A stretch of 64,000 nucleotides of DNA from Sphingomonas chungangi (GCF_013778325.1 NZ_JACEIB010000027.1:434001-498000), one strand, 5' to 3'; shown: positions 55,056 to 63,869, numbered from the stretch's first letter. The notes: generated from the sequence alone by a model not told the origin. Numbers and translations are program-made.

Positions 55056-56747
55056 GTGAACGAACAGCGTAACATGATCACGGCGCTGGTGCTGTCGGCG
55101 ATCGTATTGCTCGGATGGGCTTTGCTCTCCGACAAGTTCTTCCCGACCGCCAACAAGCCCGCGACGCAGATCGTCAACGGCAAGACGGTGGCGCTGCCCC
55201 AGCCGACCCCGGTGCCCAACGGCCCCGCGCAGGTGCAGAATCGCGACAAGGTGCTTGCCTCCACGCCGCGCGTGAAGATCATGACGCCCAAGCTCGCCGG
55301 TTCGATCGACCTGCACGGCGCCGAGATCGACGACCTCGTCCTCACCACCCAGCGCGAGACGATCGACAAGAATTCGCCCCCGGTCCGCCTGTTCTCGCCG
55401 CAGGGCACGCAGGACGCCTATTTCGCCTCGTTCGGCTGGAGCGGCCAGAACGTGAAGCTGCCCGACGCCAACACGGTGTGGACGGCGGCCGGCGACGTGC
55501 TGGCGCCCGGCAAGCCCGTCACCCTGACGTGGAACAACGAGCAGGGCCAAGCCTTCGCGATCAAGCTGGCGGTGGACGACAACTACCTCTTCACCATCCA
55601 GCAGAGCGTCACCAACGGTACCGGCGCTCCCGTGGCGCTGCGCCCGTACAGCATCGTCTCGCGCACCGGCCAGTCGAAGGATCCGTCGAGCTGGCAGGTC
55701 CATGTCGGCCCGATCGGCGTGATGGGCGGCGTCGCTCAGTACAACACCAACTGGAAGGATCTGGATGCGGCGGGCGCGGCCGGCCAGAAGTTCCAGTCGA
55801 CCGGCGGCTGGATCGGCTTCTCCGACAAATATTGGCTCGCCGCCGCGATTCCCGATCCCAAGGCGCAGGTGGAAGCGGCCTTCGCGGGCACCAACGGCCA
55901 ATATCAGGCCGAGTTCTCGCCCCTCGTCCAGCCCGTCGGCCCGACGCAGACCGCGACGCAGACCTCCTACCTGTTCGCGGGCGGCAAGGACGCCTCGCTG
56001 CTCGATTCCTACGATTCGAAGTACGGCTTCGACAAGCTGGACCACGCGATCGACTGGGGCTGGTTCCGCGTGATCGAGAAACCGATCTTCTACCTGCTCG
56101 ACTGGCTGTTCAAGCAGGTCGGCAATTTCGGCGTGGCGATCCTGCTGCTGACGGTGATCGTGCGCGCGGTGATGTTCCCGATCGCGCACAAGCAGTTCAA
56201 GTCCGGCCAGCAGATGAAGATCGTGCAGCCCAAGATGAAGGCCCTGCAGGAGCGTCACAAGGAGGACAAGCAGCGCCTCCAGGAAGAGATGATGAAGCTC
56301 TACAAGGAAGAGAAGATCAACCCGCTGGCCGGCTGCGCGCCGGTGCTGCTGCAGATCCCGATCTTCTTCTCGCTCTACAAGGTGCTGACGCTGACGCTGG
56401 AGATGCGCCACCAGCCCTTCATCCTGTGGATCAAGGATCTCTCCGCGCCCGATCCGCTGACGCCTGTCAACCTGTTCGGCTATTTGCCCTTCCAGCCGAC
56501 CGGCTTCCTGCATCTGTCGGTGCTGGCGATCCTGCTCGGCTGCACGATGTGGCTGCAGTTCAAGCTCAACCCGCAGATGAACATGGATCCGGCGCAGAAG
56601 CAGATCTTCTCGCTGATGCCGTGGTTCATGATGTTCATCATGTCCCCCTTCGCGGCGGGCCTGCAGGTCTATTACATCCTCTCCAACCTGATCACGGTGG
56701 GGCAGATGCAGCTGCTCAACACGCGCATGCCGGCGCCGAAGACGTGA
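55056..56747 (+). CDS. yidC: Membrane protein insertase YidC
   Basis: 563 residues. N-terminal anchor MNEQRNMITALVLSAIVLLG, a large periplasmic beta-domain (residues 60-330), then five helices containing WLFKQVGNFGVAILLLTVIV and the conserved MKALQERHKEDKQRLQEEMM loop, ending QVYYILSNLITVGQMQLLN. Inserts membrane proteins alone or with SecYEG. GTG start with CGGGGG upstream. Its stop overlaps the GTG of yihA (GTGA). Confidence 0.97.
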   Translation: MNEQRNMITALVLSAIVLLGWALLSDKFFPTANKPATQIVNGKTVALPQPTPVPNGPAQVQNRDKVLASTPRVKIMTPKLAGSIDLHGAEIDDLVLTTQRETIDKNSPPVRLFSPQGTQDAYFASFGWSGQNVKLPDANTVWTAAGDVLAPGKPVTLTWNNEQGQAFAIKLAVDDNYLFTIQQSVTNGTGAPVALRPYSIVSRTGQSKDPSSWQVHVGPIGVMGGVAQYNTNWKDLDAAGAAGQKFQSTGGWIGFSDKYWLAAAIPDPKAQVEAAFAGTNGQYQAEFSPLVQPVGPTQTATQTSYLFAGGKDASLLDSYDSKYGFDKLDHAIDWGWFRVIEKPIFYLLDWLFKQVGNFGVAILLLTVIVRAVMFPIAHKQFKSGQQMKIVQPKMKALQERHKEDKQRLQEEMMKLYKEEKINPLAGCAPVLLQIPIFFSLYKVLTLTLEMRHQPFILWIKDLSAPDPLTPVNLFGYLPFQPTGFLHLSVLAILLGCTMWLQFKLNPQMNMDPAQKQIFSLMPWFMMFIMSPFAAGLQVYYILSNLITVGQMQLLNTRMPAPKT

Positions 56748-57391
56748 GGGATCTGCCGGAGGCGGACGAGCGGCTGGAGGCGGGACGCAGGCTCTTCGCC
56801 GGCAAGGTCGAGTTCCTGAAGTCCGCGCCGGAGCTCAAGTTCCTGCCCGATCCCACCGCGCCGGAAGTGGCCTTCGCCGGCCGCTCCAACGTCGGCAAGT
56901 CGACGCTGATCAACGCGCTGACCGGCCGCTCCGGCCTCGCGCGCACCTCGAACACGCCGGGGCGCACGCAGGAGCTCAACATCTTCGACGTCGGCGATCC
57001 GATCGCGTTCCGGCTGGTCGACATGCCGGGCTATGGCTTCGCCAGGGCGCCCAAGGATCTGGTGAAGCGCTGGAAGTTCCTGGTGAACGACTATCTGCGC
57101 GGCCGCGCCGTGCTGGCCCGCGTGCTGGTGCTGATCGATTCGCGCCACGGCGTGAAGGATGTCGACCGCGAGCTGATGGGAATGCTCGACAAGGCGGCGG
57201 TGTCGTATCAGGTCGTGCTCACCAAGTCGGACAAGGTGAAAGCCACCGAGCTCGCGGCCGTGACGGCGGCGGTGGAAGCGGAGGCGCGCAAGCATGTCGC
57301 GGCGCATCCGGTGATCCTGCCGACATCCAGCGAGCTCGGCGGCGGCATCCCCGAGCTAAGGGCGGCGGTGCTGGACGCGATCTCTTCTTAG
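56744..57391 (+). CDS. yihA: Ribosome-biogenesis GTP-binding protein YihA/YsxC
   Basis: 215 residues, EngB family. G1 GRSNVGKSTLINAL, G3 DMPGYGFARAP, G4 TKSD (VVLTKSDKVKATEL), G5 PTSSE. Essential for large-subunit assembly and cell division. GTG start in a four-base overlap with the yidC stop. Confidence 0.95.
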   Translation: MRDLPEADERLEAGRRLFAGKVEFLKSAPELKFLPDPTAPEVAFAGRSNVGKSTLINALTGRSGLARTSNTPGRTQELNIFDVGDPIAFRLVDMPGYGFARAPKDLVKRWKFLVNDYLRGRAVLARVLVLIDSRHGVKDVDRELMGMLDKAAVSYQVVLTKSDKVKATELAAVTAAVEAEARKHVAAHPVILPTSSELGGGIPELRAAVLDAISS

Positions 57392-57528
57392 CCCTCTCCC
57401 GCTTGCGGGAGAGGGAGGGGACCCGCCGCATAGCGGTGGGGAGGGTGAGGGTCTTCTTCTTCGATCGTAGTGCTTGGATCCAAGAAGAAGACCCTCACCC
57501 AACCCTCTCCCGCGAAAGCGGGAGAGGG
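57392..57528. repeat. Compound palindromic element
   Basis: Two hairpins CCCTCTCCCGC...GCGGGAGAGGG (57392-57415 and 57503-57528) flank a long inverted repeat, GGGTGAGGGTCTTCTTCTT (57443-57461) with AAGAAGAAGACCCTCACCC (57482-57500). The whole block could fold into one long structure. A different family from the CCGTTCG repeats. Between yihA and a glutathione transferase; its right hairpin may end transcription. Confidence 0.8.
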
Positions 57529-57577
57529 CTTTAGGTCGCGCTTGACCGCATCCTCTTCCCCCGCCACACCCGCGCCC

Positions 57578-58246
57578 ATGCTCAAGCTCATCATCGGCAA
57601 CAAGGCCTATTCCAGCTGGTCCATGCGCGGCTGGCTGGCGGTGAAGCAGTCCGGTCTCCCCTTCGAGGAGATCGTCGTGCCGCTCTACGATGCCGACTGG
57701 GACAAGCGCCGCGAGGGCGACGAGTTCGCCCCCTCCTCCGGCAAGGTGCCGATCCTGTGGGACGGCGACACGGTGGTGTGGGATTCGCTCGCCATCGTCG
57801 ACTGGCTGGCCGACCGGGTGGGCCGCGAAAAGTTCTGGCCGGCGGACGACAGCGCACGGGGCATGGCGCGTTCGATGGCGGCCGAGATGCATTCCAGCTT
57901 CGCCGCGCTGCGCCGCGAATGCTCGATGAACATCCGCCAGCGCTTTCCGGACTACACGCCCTCCGCCGCCGTGGAAGCCGATCTCGCCCGGCTTTACGAG
58001 CTGTGGGCGCAGGCGCGCGCCCGCTTCGGCTCGGGAGGCGAGTTCCTGTTCGGCGATTTCAGCGCCGCCGACATCATGTTCGCGCCGGTCTGCACCCGGA
58101 TCGTCACCTACCAGCTACCGCTGCCGCGCTTCGCCATCCCTTACATGCAGGCGATGTTCCTGCATCCGTTTCTGCAGGAATGGGTCGGCGGCGCGCAGGC
58201 CGAGGACTGGGTGATCGAGAAGTTCGAGACGCTGCCGGCGGCGTGA
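57578..58246 (+). CDS. Glutathione S-transferase family protein
   Basis: 222 residues. N-terminal LKLIIGNKAYSSWSMRGWLA, with the GST-N domain of the YfcF/maleylacetoacetate-isomerase-like type, then GKVPILWDGDTVVWDSLAIV with the cis-Pro and Asp-Ser glutathione site; C-terminal domain with FLFGDFSAADIMFAPVCTRI. ATG at 57578 is chosen; the frame is open back into the compound repeat. Substrate unknown. Confidence 0.88.
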   Translation: MLKLIIGNKAYSSWSMRGWLAVKQSGLPFEEIVVPLYDADWDKRREGDEFAPSSGKVPILWDGDTVVWDSLAIVDWLADRVGREKFWPADDSARGMARSMAAEMHSSFAALRRECSMNIRQRFPDYTPSAAVEADLARLYELWAQARARFGSGGEFLFGDFSAADIMFAPVCTRIVTYQLPLPRFAIPYMQAMFLHPFLQEWVGGAQAEDWVIEKFETLPAA

Positions 58247-58278
58247 GCCCCGGTTTCCCGACGGCAGGGCCGGCTGCC

Positions 58279-58383
58279 TTATCCGCTATAGGCGGCGGAC
58301 CGATGCTCCAGCAGCTCGTAGCTCCCGACCACCACCAGCAGCACAGCGGCGAAGGCCAGAAGCGTCTTGGTTCGTTCCTTCAT
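58279..58383 (-). CDS. Possible 34-residue single-pass membrane protein
   Basis: MKERTKTLLAFAAVLLVVVG SYELLEHRSAAYSG read as two halves: a basic start, one 17-residue hydrophobic helix and a short hydrophilic end. GGGG precedes the ATG. Stands 58 bases after the cupin gene stop on the same strand. Composition and layout are like real small membrane proteins, but coding status is unproven. Confidence 0.4.
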   Translation of the reverse strand: MKERTKTLLAFAAVLLVVVGSYELLEHRSAAYSG

Positions 58384-58441
58384 GCAGGCCCCAACGCTCG
58401 ACAGGCGCGATAGTCGCCTCCCCTGCGTCCTTTCGAGGGGA

Positions 58442-58882
58442 TCAGTAAGGCGTCCCGTCCTTGTGCAGATACCGGGGCCCCTCGGCCCTGAGGTCGATAT
58501 CCGGATAGTGGCACGGGCTGGTCTCGGTGATGCCGACCACCACGAAGGTCGCGCCCTCCGGCCCGCCGATCAGGTGGTGACCGTTTCGGTCCATCTTCGG
58601 GAAGGCCGCGCAGTCTCCCGCCTTCAGCACCGTCTCGCCCCGATCGTCCTTCAGGATTGCCGTGCCCGATGTCATGACGAGAAACTCGTCCTCCCCCTCG
58701 TGCCAGTGGCGCTGGCTGGACCAGGCGCCCGGCGGCAGGATGACATGGTTGGCCTCGAAATCGGCGATTCCGCCCGCCTTCGCGAGCGACCGATAGACAC
58801 GGCCGTGATGCCCGAGATTGTAGGGATCGGGATAGTCGCTGCTCGTCTTGCCCTCGATGGCGTCGATATCGATCTTCGGCAT
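58442..58882 (-). CDS. Cupin domain protein
   Basis: 146 residues from the ATG at 58882, which has GGGGAGG before it. Cupin motif 1: HWHEGEDEFLVMTSGTAIL (His, His, Glu); motif 2: GDCAAFPKMDRNGHHLIG (His). A metal-binding beta-barrel; substrate unknown. The Trp-rich start and DYPDPYNLGHHGRVYRSLAK segment resemble an uncharacterised group annotated as cupins in sphingomonads. Divergent from dapE. Confidence 0.82.
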   Translation of the reverse strand: MPKIDIDAIEGKTSSDYPDPYNLGHHGRVYRSLAKAGGIADFEANHVILPPGAWSSQRHWHEGEDEFLVMTSGTAILKDDRGETVLKAGDCAAFPKMDRNGHHLIGGPEGATFVVVGITETSPCHYPDIDLRAEGPRYLHKDGTPY

Positions 58883-58929
58883 GGCCTCCCCGCTAGGCAA
58901 ATGGCGCGCTCCAGCCTAACGCACCCGTC

Positions 58930-60063
58930 ATGACCGGTCCAATCGATCCCGTGGCGCTGACCGCCGATCTGATCCGCTGCGCCAGCGTCACTCCCGCCGA
59001 TGCCGGCGCCCAGGACGTGCTGACGCAGGCGCTGGAGGCGCAGGGCTTCACCGTCCACCGCTTTACCAGCGGAGAGGCGCCGCACGGGCCGGTGGAGAAT
59101 CTGGTCGCGATCCGGGGCGAAGGTGCGCCGCATTTCGCCTTCGCGGGTCACAGCGACGTGGTGCCCGCCGGCGAGGGCTGGACGGCCGGCGCCTTCGAAC
59201 CCGCAATCCGGGGCGACCTGCTCTACGGGCGCGGTGCGGTCGACATGAAGGGCGCGATCGCCGCCTTCATCGCCGCCGCCGAACGGGTGCAAGGCCATAC
59301 AGGCACGCTCAGCCTGCTGATCACCGGCGACGAGGAAGGCCCCGCCATCCACGGCACGCGAGCCATCATCGAGTGGATGGACGCGCGCGGCATCCGGCCG
59401 GACATGGTGCTGGTCGGCGAGCCGACCTCCGACGTGCGGCTCGGCGACACGATCAAGATCGGCCGGCGCGGATCGATCAACGCCTGGATCGAGGTGCCCG
59501 GCACGCAGGGCCATGTCGCCTACCCCCACCTCGCCGACAACCCGGTGACGCGGCTGGTCCGCATCCTCGACCGGCTGCAGCGCTGGCACCTCGACGACGG
59601 CAATGCCTGGTTCCAGCCCTCCAACCTCGAAGTGACCGACATCGAGGTGGCGAGCGGCGCCACCAACATCATCCCCGGCACGGCCCGCGCGCGGCTCAAC
59701 ATCCGTTTCAACGACGAACAGCAAGGTGCTGCGCTGGAAGCCGAAATCCGGCGGGTGACGGCGGAGGAGGCCCCGCTCGCGCGCGTGGAGGCGATGATCT
59801 CGGGCGAAGCCTTCCTCACCGAGCCGGGCGCGCTGTCCTCTCTGGTATCGGACGCGATACGCACCGTGACAGGGGTGGAGGCGACCTATTCGACCACCGG
59901 CGGCACCTCCGACGCCCGCTTCCTCTCTCAGATCGCGCCGACCGTGGAATTCGGCCTGCCCAACGCCACCATGCACAAGCTCGACGAAGCGGCGGCGGTG
60001 GAGGATTTGCGCGTGCTGGCGGATGTTTACGAGGCAGTGTTGCGGCAGGTTTTCAGAGTGTGA
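58930..60063 (+). CDS. dapE: Succinyl-diaminopimelate desuccinylase
   Basis: Cleaves N-succinyl-LL-diaminopimelate in the lysine/peptidoglycan precursor pathway. M20 metallopeptidase: FAGHSDVVPAGEGW, GRGAVDMKGAIAAFI, ITGDEEGPAIHGT, and EFGLPNATMHKLDEAAAVED with the late metal ligands. 377 residues. The dimerisation domain lies between residues 180 and 295. Confidence 0.95.
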   Translation: MTGPIDPVALTADLIRCASVTPADAGAQDVLTQALEAQGFTVHRFTSGEAPHGPVENLVAIRGEGAPHFAFAGHSDVVPAGEGWTAGAFEPAIRGDLLYGRGAVDMKGAIAAFIAAAERVQGHTGTLSLLITGDEEGPAIHGTRAIIEWMDARGIRPDMVLVGEPTSDVRLGDTIKIGRRGSINAWIEVPGTQGHVAYPHLADNPVTRLVRILDRLQRWHLDDGNAWFQPSNLEVTDIEVASGATNIIPGTARARLNIRFNDEQQGAALEAEIRRVTAEEAPLARVEAMISGEAFLTEPGALSSLVSDAIRTVTGVEATYSTTGGTSDARFLSQIAPTVEFGLPNATMHKLDEAAAVEDLRVLADVYEAVLRQVFRV

Positions 60064-60099
60064 TGGCTATTGGTCTGTAGGCGTGACACTCTGTAGGCT

Positions 60100-60525
60100 A
60101 TGAGAATTCACGCCCTCACTGGATTAATCGGCTCACTCTTATTCGTCGCCGGTTGTCATCGGGCCAAAGAACAAGCGCGAGCCTGCACGTCTCCGAGAAC
60201 ATATTGGCAGGCGCCGCATTTTACCGGCGGGCTACAGAACCCAAGGATCAGCCTCGCCATAGACAGAGACGGAATTCTATATGCGGATGGCAAACGCATA
60301 TCTGTTGCAGAACTGTCCTCGTCTCTGAAGTCCGTCGCGAAAATCGACAATCCTCCGATAGACGTATTCCTTGAAACGGAAATGGGCGCGCCATGCGACA
60401 TGGTCAAATCCGTCCGTGACACGATGGATCAGACGCTGAATTGCAAAACGTCTGGCGTTTGCGCCGAAGGCATCGCCTCTCTTTGGAGAAAGCTCTCGAT
60501 GCCGCCGGGCACTCCACCGTCTTAA
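60100..60525 (+). CDS. Putative lipoprotein with an ExbD/TolR-like periplasmic domain
   Basis: 141 residues. MRIHALTGLIGSLLFVAGCH is a lipoprotein signal (lipobox FVAGC). The mature part, ISLAIDRDGILYADGKRISV, AELSSSLKSVAKIDNPPIDV and later CDMVKSVRDTMDQTLNCKTS, resembles the small ExbD/TolR periplasmic fold (a strand, then D-x-x-G-x-x-x-x-x-G-K/R-x-x-x-x-x-L). The resemblance is by eye. Lower GC than flanks. Its stop overlaps the convergent smr stop. Confidence 0.6.
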   Translation: MRIHALTGLIGSLLFVAGCHRAKEQARACTSPRTYWQAPHFTGGLQNPRISLAIDRDGILYADGKRISVAELSSSLKSVAKIDNPPIDVFLETEMGAPCDMVKSVRDTMDQTLNCKTSGVCAEGIASLWRKLSMPPGTPPS

Positions 60526-61124
60526 GCACCCCTCGCCCGCTTCAGTACCACATACAACGCCCCCGCCCCGCCGTGCCTCGGGTGGGCGTTCCGCACCGCT
60601 GCGATGTGGCTCGCGTGGCGGGCGTGGTGGAGCCAGTCGCCGATCGAGGCGCGGATCACGCCGCGCAAGGGGTTATCGAGGCGGCTGCGGCCCGGCGGCG
60701 GCGGGCGGCCCGTCACCAGCAGGATCAGCCGCGCCTGCATCGCCACGGCTCGCGTAAGGCCCGCCTCCAGCTCGGCATGGGCGGCGGACACAGTGAAGCC
60801 GTGGAGATCGATGGTGAGATCGGGCGCCACGAGCCCGCGCGCGAGCTTGCGGTCCCAGGAGGCGTCGAGGGTGTTCGCGGGCGGTTTGACGGCGGCCACA
60901 CTAACACCGTTCGTCCTGAGCGAAGTCGAAGGACGGGCAGCGGGCGGCGCGCTTGGGGCCCGTCCTTCGACAGGCTCAGGACGAACGGGGTTGGGCTTGG
61001 CGACTGTTGTTATTTTGGGGACCGCTGCCTTCTGAGCAGCCCTCCGCCCCTTGAGCGGCCTCACATCCTCCACGACGCGCTGCCAGAGCGCGTCGCCGTC
61101 AGGCCTGGGGGATTTGCCCGGCAC
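60522..61124 (-). CDS. Smr (MutS2 C-terminal) domain protein with an inserted repeat-derived segment
   Basis: 200 residues from a GTG at 61124, which lies 26 bases inside the end of mltA. DALWQRVVEDVRPLKGRR (11-28) is the typical start of this family. The Smr domain (about 104-197) has LTIDLHGFTVSAAHAELE, ILLVTGRPPPPG and AHPRHGGAGALYVVLKR. Smr domains nick branched or damaged nucleic acid. Residues about 46-73 (NPVRPEPVEGRAPSA, then RPSTSLRTNG) are read from a palindromic repeat (copy F) inserted in frame in the linker. Length and Smr domain are otherwise intact. Confidence 0.85.
   Translation of the reverse strand: MPGKSPRPDGDALWQRVVEDVRPLKGRRAAQKAAVPKITTVAKPNPVRPEPVEGRAPSAPPAARPSTSLRTNGVSVAAVKPPANTLDASWDRKLARGLVAPDLTIDLHGFTVSAAHAELEAGLTRAVAMQARLILLVTGRPPPPGRSRLDNPLRGVIRASIGDWLHHARHASHIAAVRNAHPRHGGAGALYVVLKRARGA
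60907..60988. repeat. Dispersed palindromic repeat (copy F) inside the smr coding region
   Basis: 82-base inverted repeat: CCGTTCGTCCTGAGCGAAGT and CGAAGGACGGGC on the left, with the near complement ending CAGGCTCAGGACGAACGG on the right. The centre is GC-rich. On the minus strand it is read in frame, without stops, as part of the Smr protein linker. The only copy of seven that lies inside a real gene. Confidence 0.85.
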
Positions 61125-62304
61125 GGCCAAGCCTCGCGAGCGTGCCGGCCGGCAGCAGCACATAAGCCGATCCGTGCGCCGACATGCCGCCCGCGATGCG
61201 CTCGGCATCGGCGCCCGCGCCCCAGAAGGTGTCGAAGCGGTTGGCGCCCTTGATCGCGCCGCCGGTATCCTGCGCCACCCACAGCCCCGCCGCCTCGGCG
61301 CGATCGGGCGCCAGCCACACCGGCGCGCCGAGCGGCGTGAACGCCGGGTCCGCCGCCACCGACACACGCCCCGTCACCGGCACGCCCAAGGCACCCAGCG
61401 GCGGCGTGTTCAGATATTTGAAGAACACGTAGCTGCGGTTCTGGTCCATCACCGCATCGGCCTGATCGGGATGCGCACGCAGCCAGCCGACGATGCCCTG
61501 CATCGAGGCCTGTCCGGGCTGCAGCATCCCCTGCGCCAGCATCCACTTGCCGATGCCGGTATAAGGCTGGCCGTTCTGCCCGGCATAACCGATCCGCACC
61601 ACGCTGCCGTTGGGCTGGCGAAGCTGCCCCGATCCCTGGATCTGCAGGAAGAAGAAATCGATCTTGTCCGCCGCATAGCCGATCACCGGCGCGTGGCCGT
61701 TGATCGCGCCGCCCTGGATCTGGCTGCGGTCCGGATAGGGGACGAGCTTGCCGTTCTGCACCTTGCCGCGGATCGTCCGTCCCTTGAGATCGGGCGCGAA
61801 CTGGCCGAGATCGGCGCTCACCATATCGTCGGGCGGGCCGTAGATCGGGACGTCGTAGCCGAGCTGCGGCGTGGTCGTCCCCGCGATCTGCGGCTCGTAA
61901 TAGCCGGTCGCGTAGAGCGCGCCCTGCCCGATCCTCGCCGTCTCGAAATAGCGCTGGAAGAAGTTCACCCCCTGCCCCTGCGGCCAGCTCGATGCGGCGG
62001 CGCAGGCGGGTTGCCAGTCGGCGGTGGTGGTCAGGCCGCTGGTGTCGCTGCGCTTGAGCAAGGCCGCGCAGGAGGAGCGAAACGCTGCCAGCACCAGATC
62101 GGCCTTGGCCGGATCGATCGACAGCGAGGCGACCGTCGGCCCGCGCGTCACGCCTGCGAGGATCGCGGTCTTGGCAGCGGGGTTAGACGGTTGCGACGGA
62201 ACGGGCGGCGGCGGCAGATTTTCCGCCTGCCGTCCCTGGGGGCCTACGCACGATGCCAGCGCCAGCGAGGAGACGGTCGCAACCGCCAGCGCGCGGGCCT
62301 TCAT
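61099..62304 (-). CDS. mltA: Membrane-bound lytic murein transglycosylase A
   Basis: 401 residues. Lipoprotein signal with lipobox ALASC. The MltA barrel has QRYFETARIGQGALYATGYY, and GGAINGHAPVIGYAADKIDF. The 3D domain at the end has WVAQDTGGAIKGANRFDTFW and GAGADAERIAGGM, whose Asp residues form the catalytic site. Cuts peptidoglycan glycan strands. Its ATG overlaps the stop of the Tim44-domain gene (ATGA). Confidence 0.95.
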   Translation of the reverse strand: MKARALAVATVSSLALASCVGPQGRQAENLPPPPVPSQPSNPAAKTAILAGVTRGPTVASLSIDPAKADLVLAAFRSSCAALLKRSDTSGLTTTADWQPACAAASSWPQGQGVNFFQRYFETARIGQGALYATGYYEPQIAGTTTPQLGYDVPIYGPPDDMVSADLGQFAPDLKGRTIRGKVQNGKLVPYPDRSQIQGGAINGHAPVIGYAADKIDFFFLQIQGSGQLRQPNGSVVRIGYAGQNGQPYTGIGKWMLAQGMLQPGQASMQGIVGWLRAHPDQADAVMDQNRSYVFFKYLNTPPLGALGVPVTGRVSVAADPAFTPLGAPVWLAPDRAEAAGLWVAQDTGGAIKGANRFDTFWGAGADAERIAGGMSAHGSAYVLLPAGTLARLGRAGQIPQA

Positions 62305-62960
62305 GCCGCCTCGTCGGTCTCGATCAGGATCCAGTTGGGGTCATCGGCCTTCACGTGGCGGCTGAACGTCCAGAGGTCGCGCGTCTGTACCGCATCGTCG
62401 AGCGATCCGGCGACGACATTGCCCTCGGCATCGCGCGTCACCGCCGCGATGTCGGCGTCGAAGCGGACGGTGACGATCGCCATCTGGCCCGCCATGCCGG
62501 CCTGGTCGATCGTCGAGCGCTCGATCGAGACGAGCTTGTTATCCACCGTCTCGCCCGCCTCCCGGCGCGCCGCGATCGATTCAACGAAGGCGTCGTAAAC
62601 CTCGTCGTCGACCAGCTTGCGCAGCTCCGCCTCGTCGCCGCGCCAGAACGCTTCCAGCGTCATGCGATAGGCCGAGCGCGCTCCGTCCAGAAAGGTGGCG
62701 ACATCGAAATGAGGATCGGCGGCGACGATCCGCCGCACGCCGTCGAGCGCGTGGGGATCGATCATCGCGGCCACGGTGCCCATCGGCTCGGGTTTGCGCT
62801 CCGCCGCCGGCTCGATCGCGGGGCGCGCGACGAGCGGAGCCTGCTGGAGATCGGCCGGCTTGACGATCGGCTGCTCGTGCCCTGTCCGGCGCCCCAGCAC
62901 GGCGTAAAGCCGGAAGGCGACGAAGAGCGCGACACAGGCCAAAATGATGATCTCAGGCAC
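62301..62960 (-). CDS. Tim44-domain membrane protein
   Basis: 219 residues from a GTG at 62960, preceded by GGAGG. N-terminal helix PEIIILACVALFVAFRLYAV, a charged linker, then the Tim44-like domain (about residues 85-215: FDVATFLDGARSAYRMTLEA, FWRGDEAELRKLVDDEVYDA). Bacterial relatives are inner-membrane anchored, function unclear; mitochondrial Tim44 tethers the import motor. Upstream of mltA and smr in one operon; divergent from secB. Confidence 0.88.
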   Translation of the reverse strand: MPEIIILACVALFVAFRLYAVLGRRTGHEQPIVKPADLQQAPLVARPAIEPAAERKPEPMGTVAAMIDPHALDGVRRIVAADPHFDVATFLDGARSAYRMTLEAFWRGDEAELRKLVDDEVYDAFVESIAARREAGETVDNKLVSIERSTIDQAGMAGQMAIVTVRFDADIAAVTRDAEGNVVAGSLDDAVQTRDLWTFSRHVKADDPNWILIETDEAA

Positions 62961-63160
62961 CAAACCTCCACAGCTGAGGCCAACGCAACGCCCCAGCCTC
63001 CCAATGAGTTGCCTTCCTACATAGAGGAGGATGCGCCCGGTTTCAAATCCCGCACGCCCCGGCTTCGGCACCATTGCCCTCGTATCGCCCGGCTGCTAGG
63101 CGCCGCAGCGATCCGCCGCGCGGGCTTGCCGCCGGCTCCAGCGACTTGAGGATGTGCCCG

Positions 63161-63664
63161 ATGGCCGAGAACGAGGCCCCCGATTTCCTGACCGTGCCGC
63201 CCGCCAACGGCGAGGATACCCAGCCGCAGGTCGGCATGGTCGCGCAATATGTGAAGGACTTTTCGTTCGAGAACCCGAATGCGCCGGCCGTCTACAACTG
63301 GCAGAACCAGCCGCAGATCGACGTGCAGTTCAACATCGGCACCCAGCAGATCGCCGACGACCTGCACGAGACCGCGCTCAAGATCGAGGTGACCGCCAAG
63401 GCGCCCGAGGGCACCGCCTTCCAGCTCGAGCTGCTCTATGGCGGCCTGTTCGCGCTGCGCAACGTGCCGGCGGATTCGCTCCAGCCCTTCCTGCTCGGCG
63501 AGGCGCCGCGCCTGCTCTTTCCGTTCGCCCGCCGCGTGGTGGCCGATGCGGTGCGCGACGGCGGCTTCCCGCCGCTGATGCTCGATCCGATCGATTTCAA
63601 CGCGCTCTTCTTCGCCCAGATGCAGCAGGGCGGCCTGATGGGCGAGCCGGCCGGCCAGGCCTGA
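63161..63664 (+). CDS. secB: Protein-export chaperone SecB
   Basis: 167 residues. SecB signatures: QYVKDFSFENPNAPAVY, then ELLYGGLFALRNVP and LLFPFARRVVADAVRDGGFP followed by PLMLDPIDFNALF. Keeps preproteins unfolded and delivers them to SecA. The ATG at 63161 has GAGGA about 9 bases upstream; earlier ATGs in frame are not preceded by a ribosome-binding site. Confidence 0.96.
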   Translation: MAENEAPDFLTVPPANGEDTQPQVGMVAQYVKDFSFENPNAPAVYNWQNQPQIDVQFNIGTQQIADDLHETALKIEVTAKAPEGTAFQLELLYGGLFALRNVPADSLQPFLLGEAPRLLFPFARRVVADAVRDGGFPPLMLDPIDFNALFFAQMQQGGLMGEPAGQA

Positions 63665-63692
63665 CCTCAACGGCCCGGCCTTACCAACCAAC

Positions 63693-63844
63693 CCGTTCGT
63701 GCTGAGGAGCCACTGAGCTTGTCGAAGTGGCGTCCCGAAGCACCGGCGCTGCGCATGCCCTTCGAGACGGGCCCCTTCGACGCCGCCTGCGGCGTCGCTC
63801 AGGACAGGCTTCGACTGCGCTCAGTCCCTCCTCAGGGCGAACGG
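63693..63844. repeat. Dispersed palindromic repeat (copy G)
   Basis: Starts CCGTTCGTGCTGAGGAGCCA and ends CTCCTCAGGGCGAACGG. Contains the GACGCCGCCTGCGGCGTC hairpin also found in copy D. Between secB and murJ, so it interrupts an otherwise tight pair. Confidence 0.85.
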
Positions 63845-63869
63845 GGTTGGTTATCATGAGGCCAGTTCC

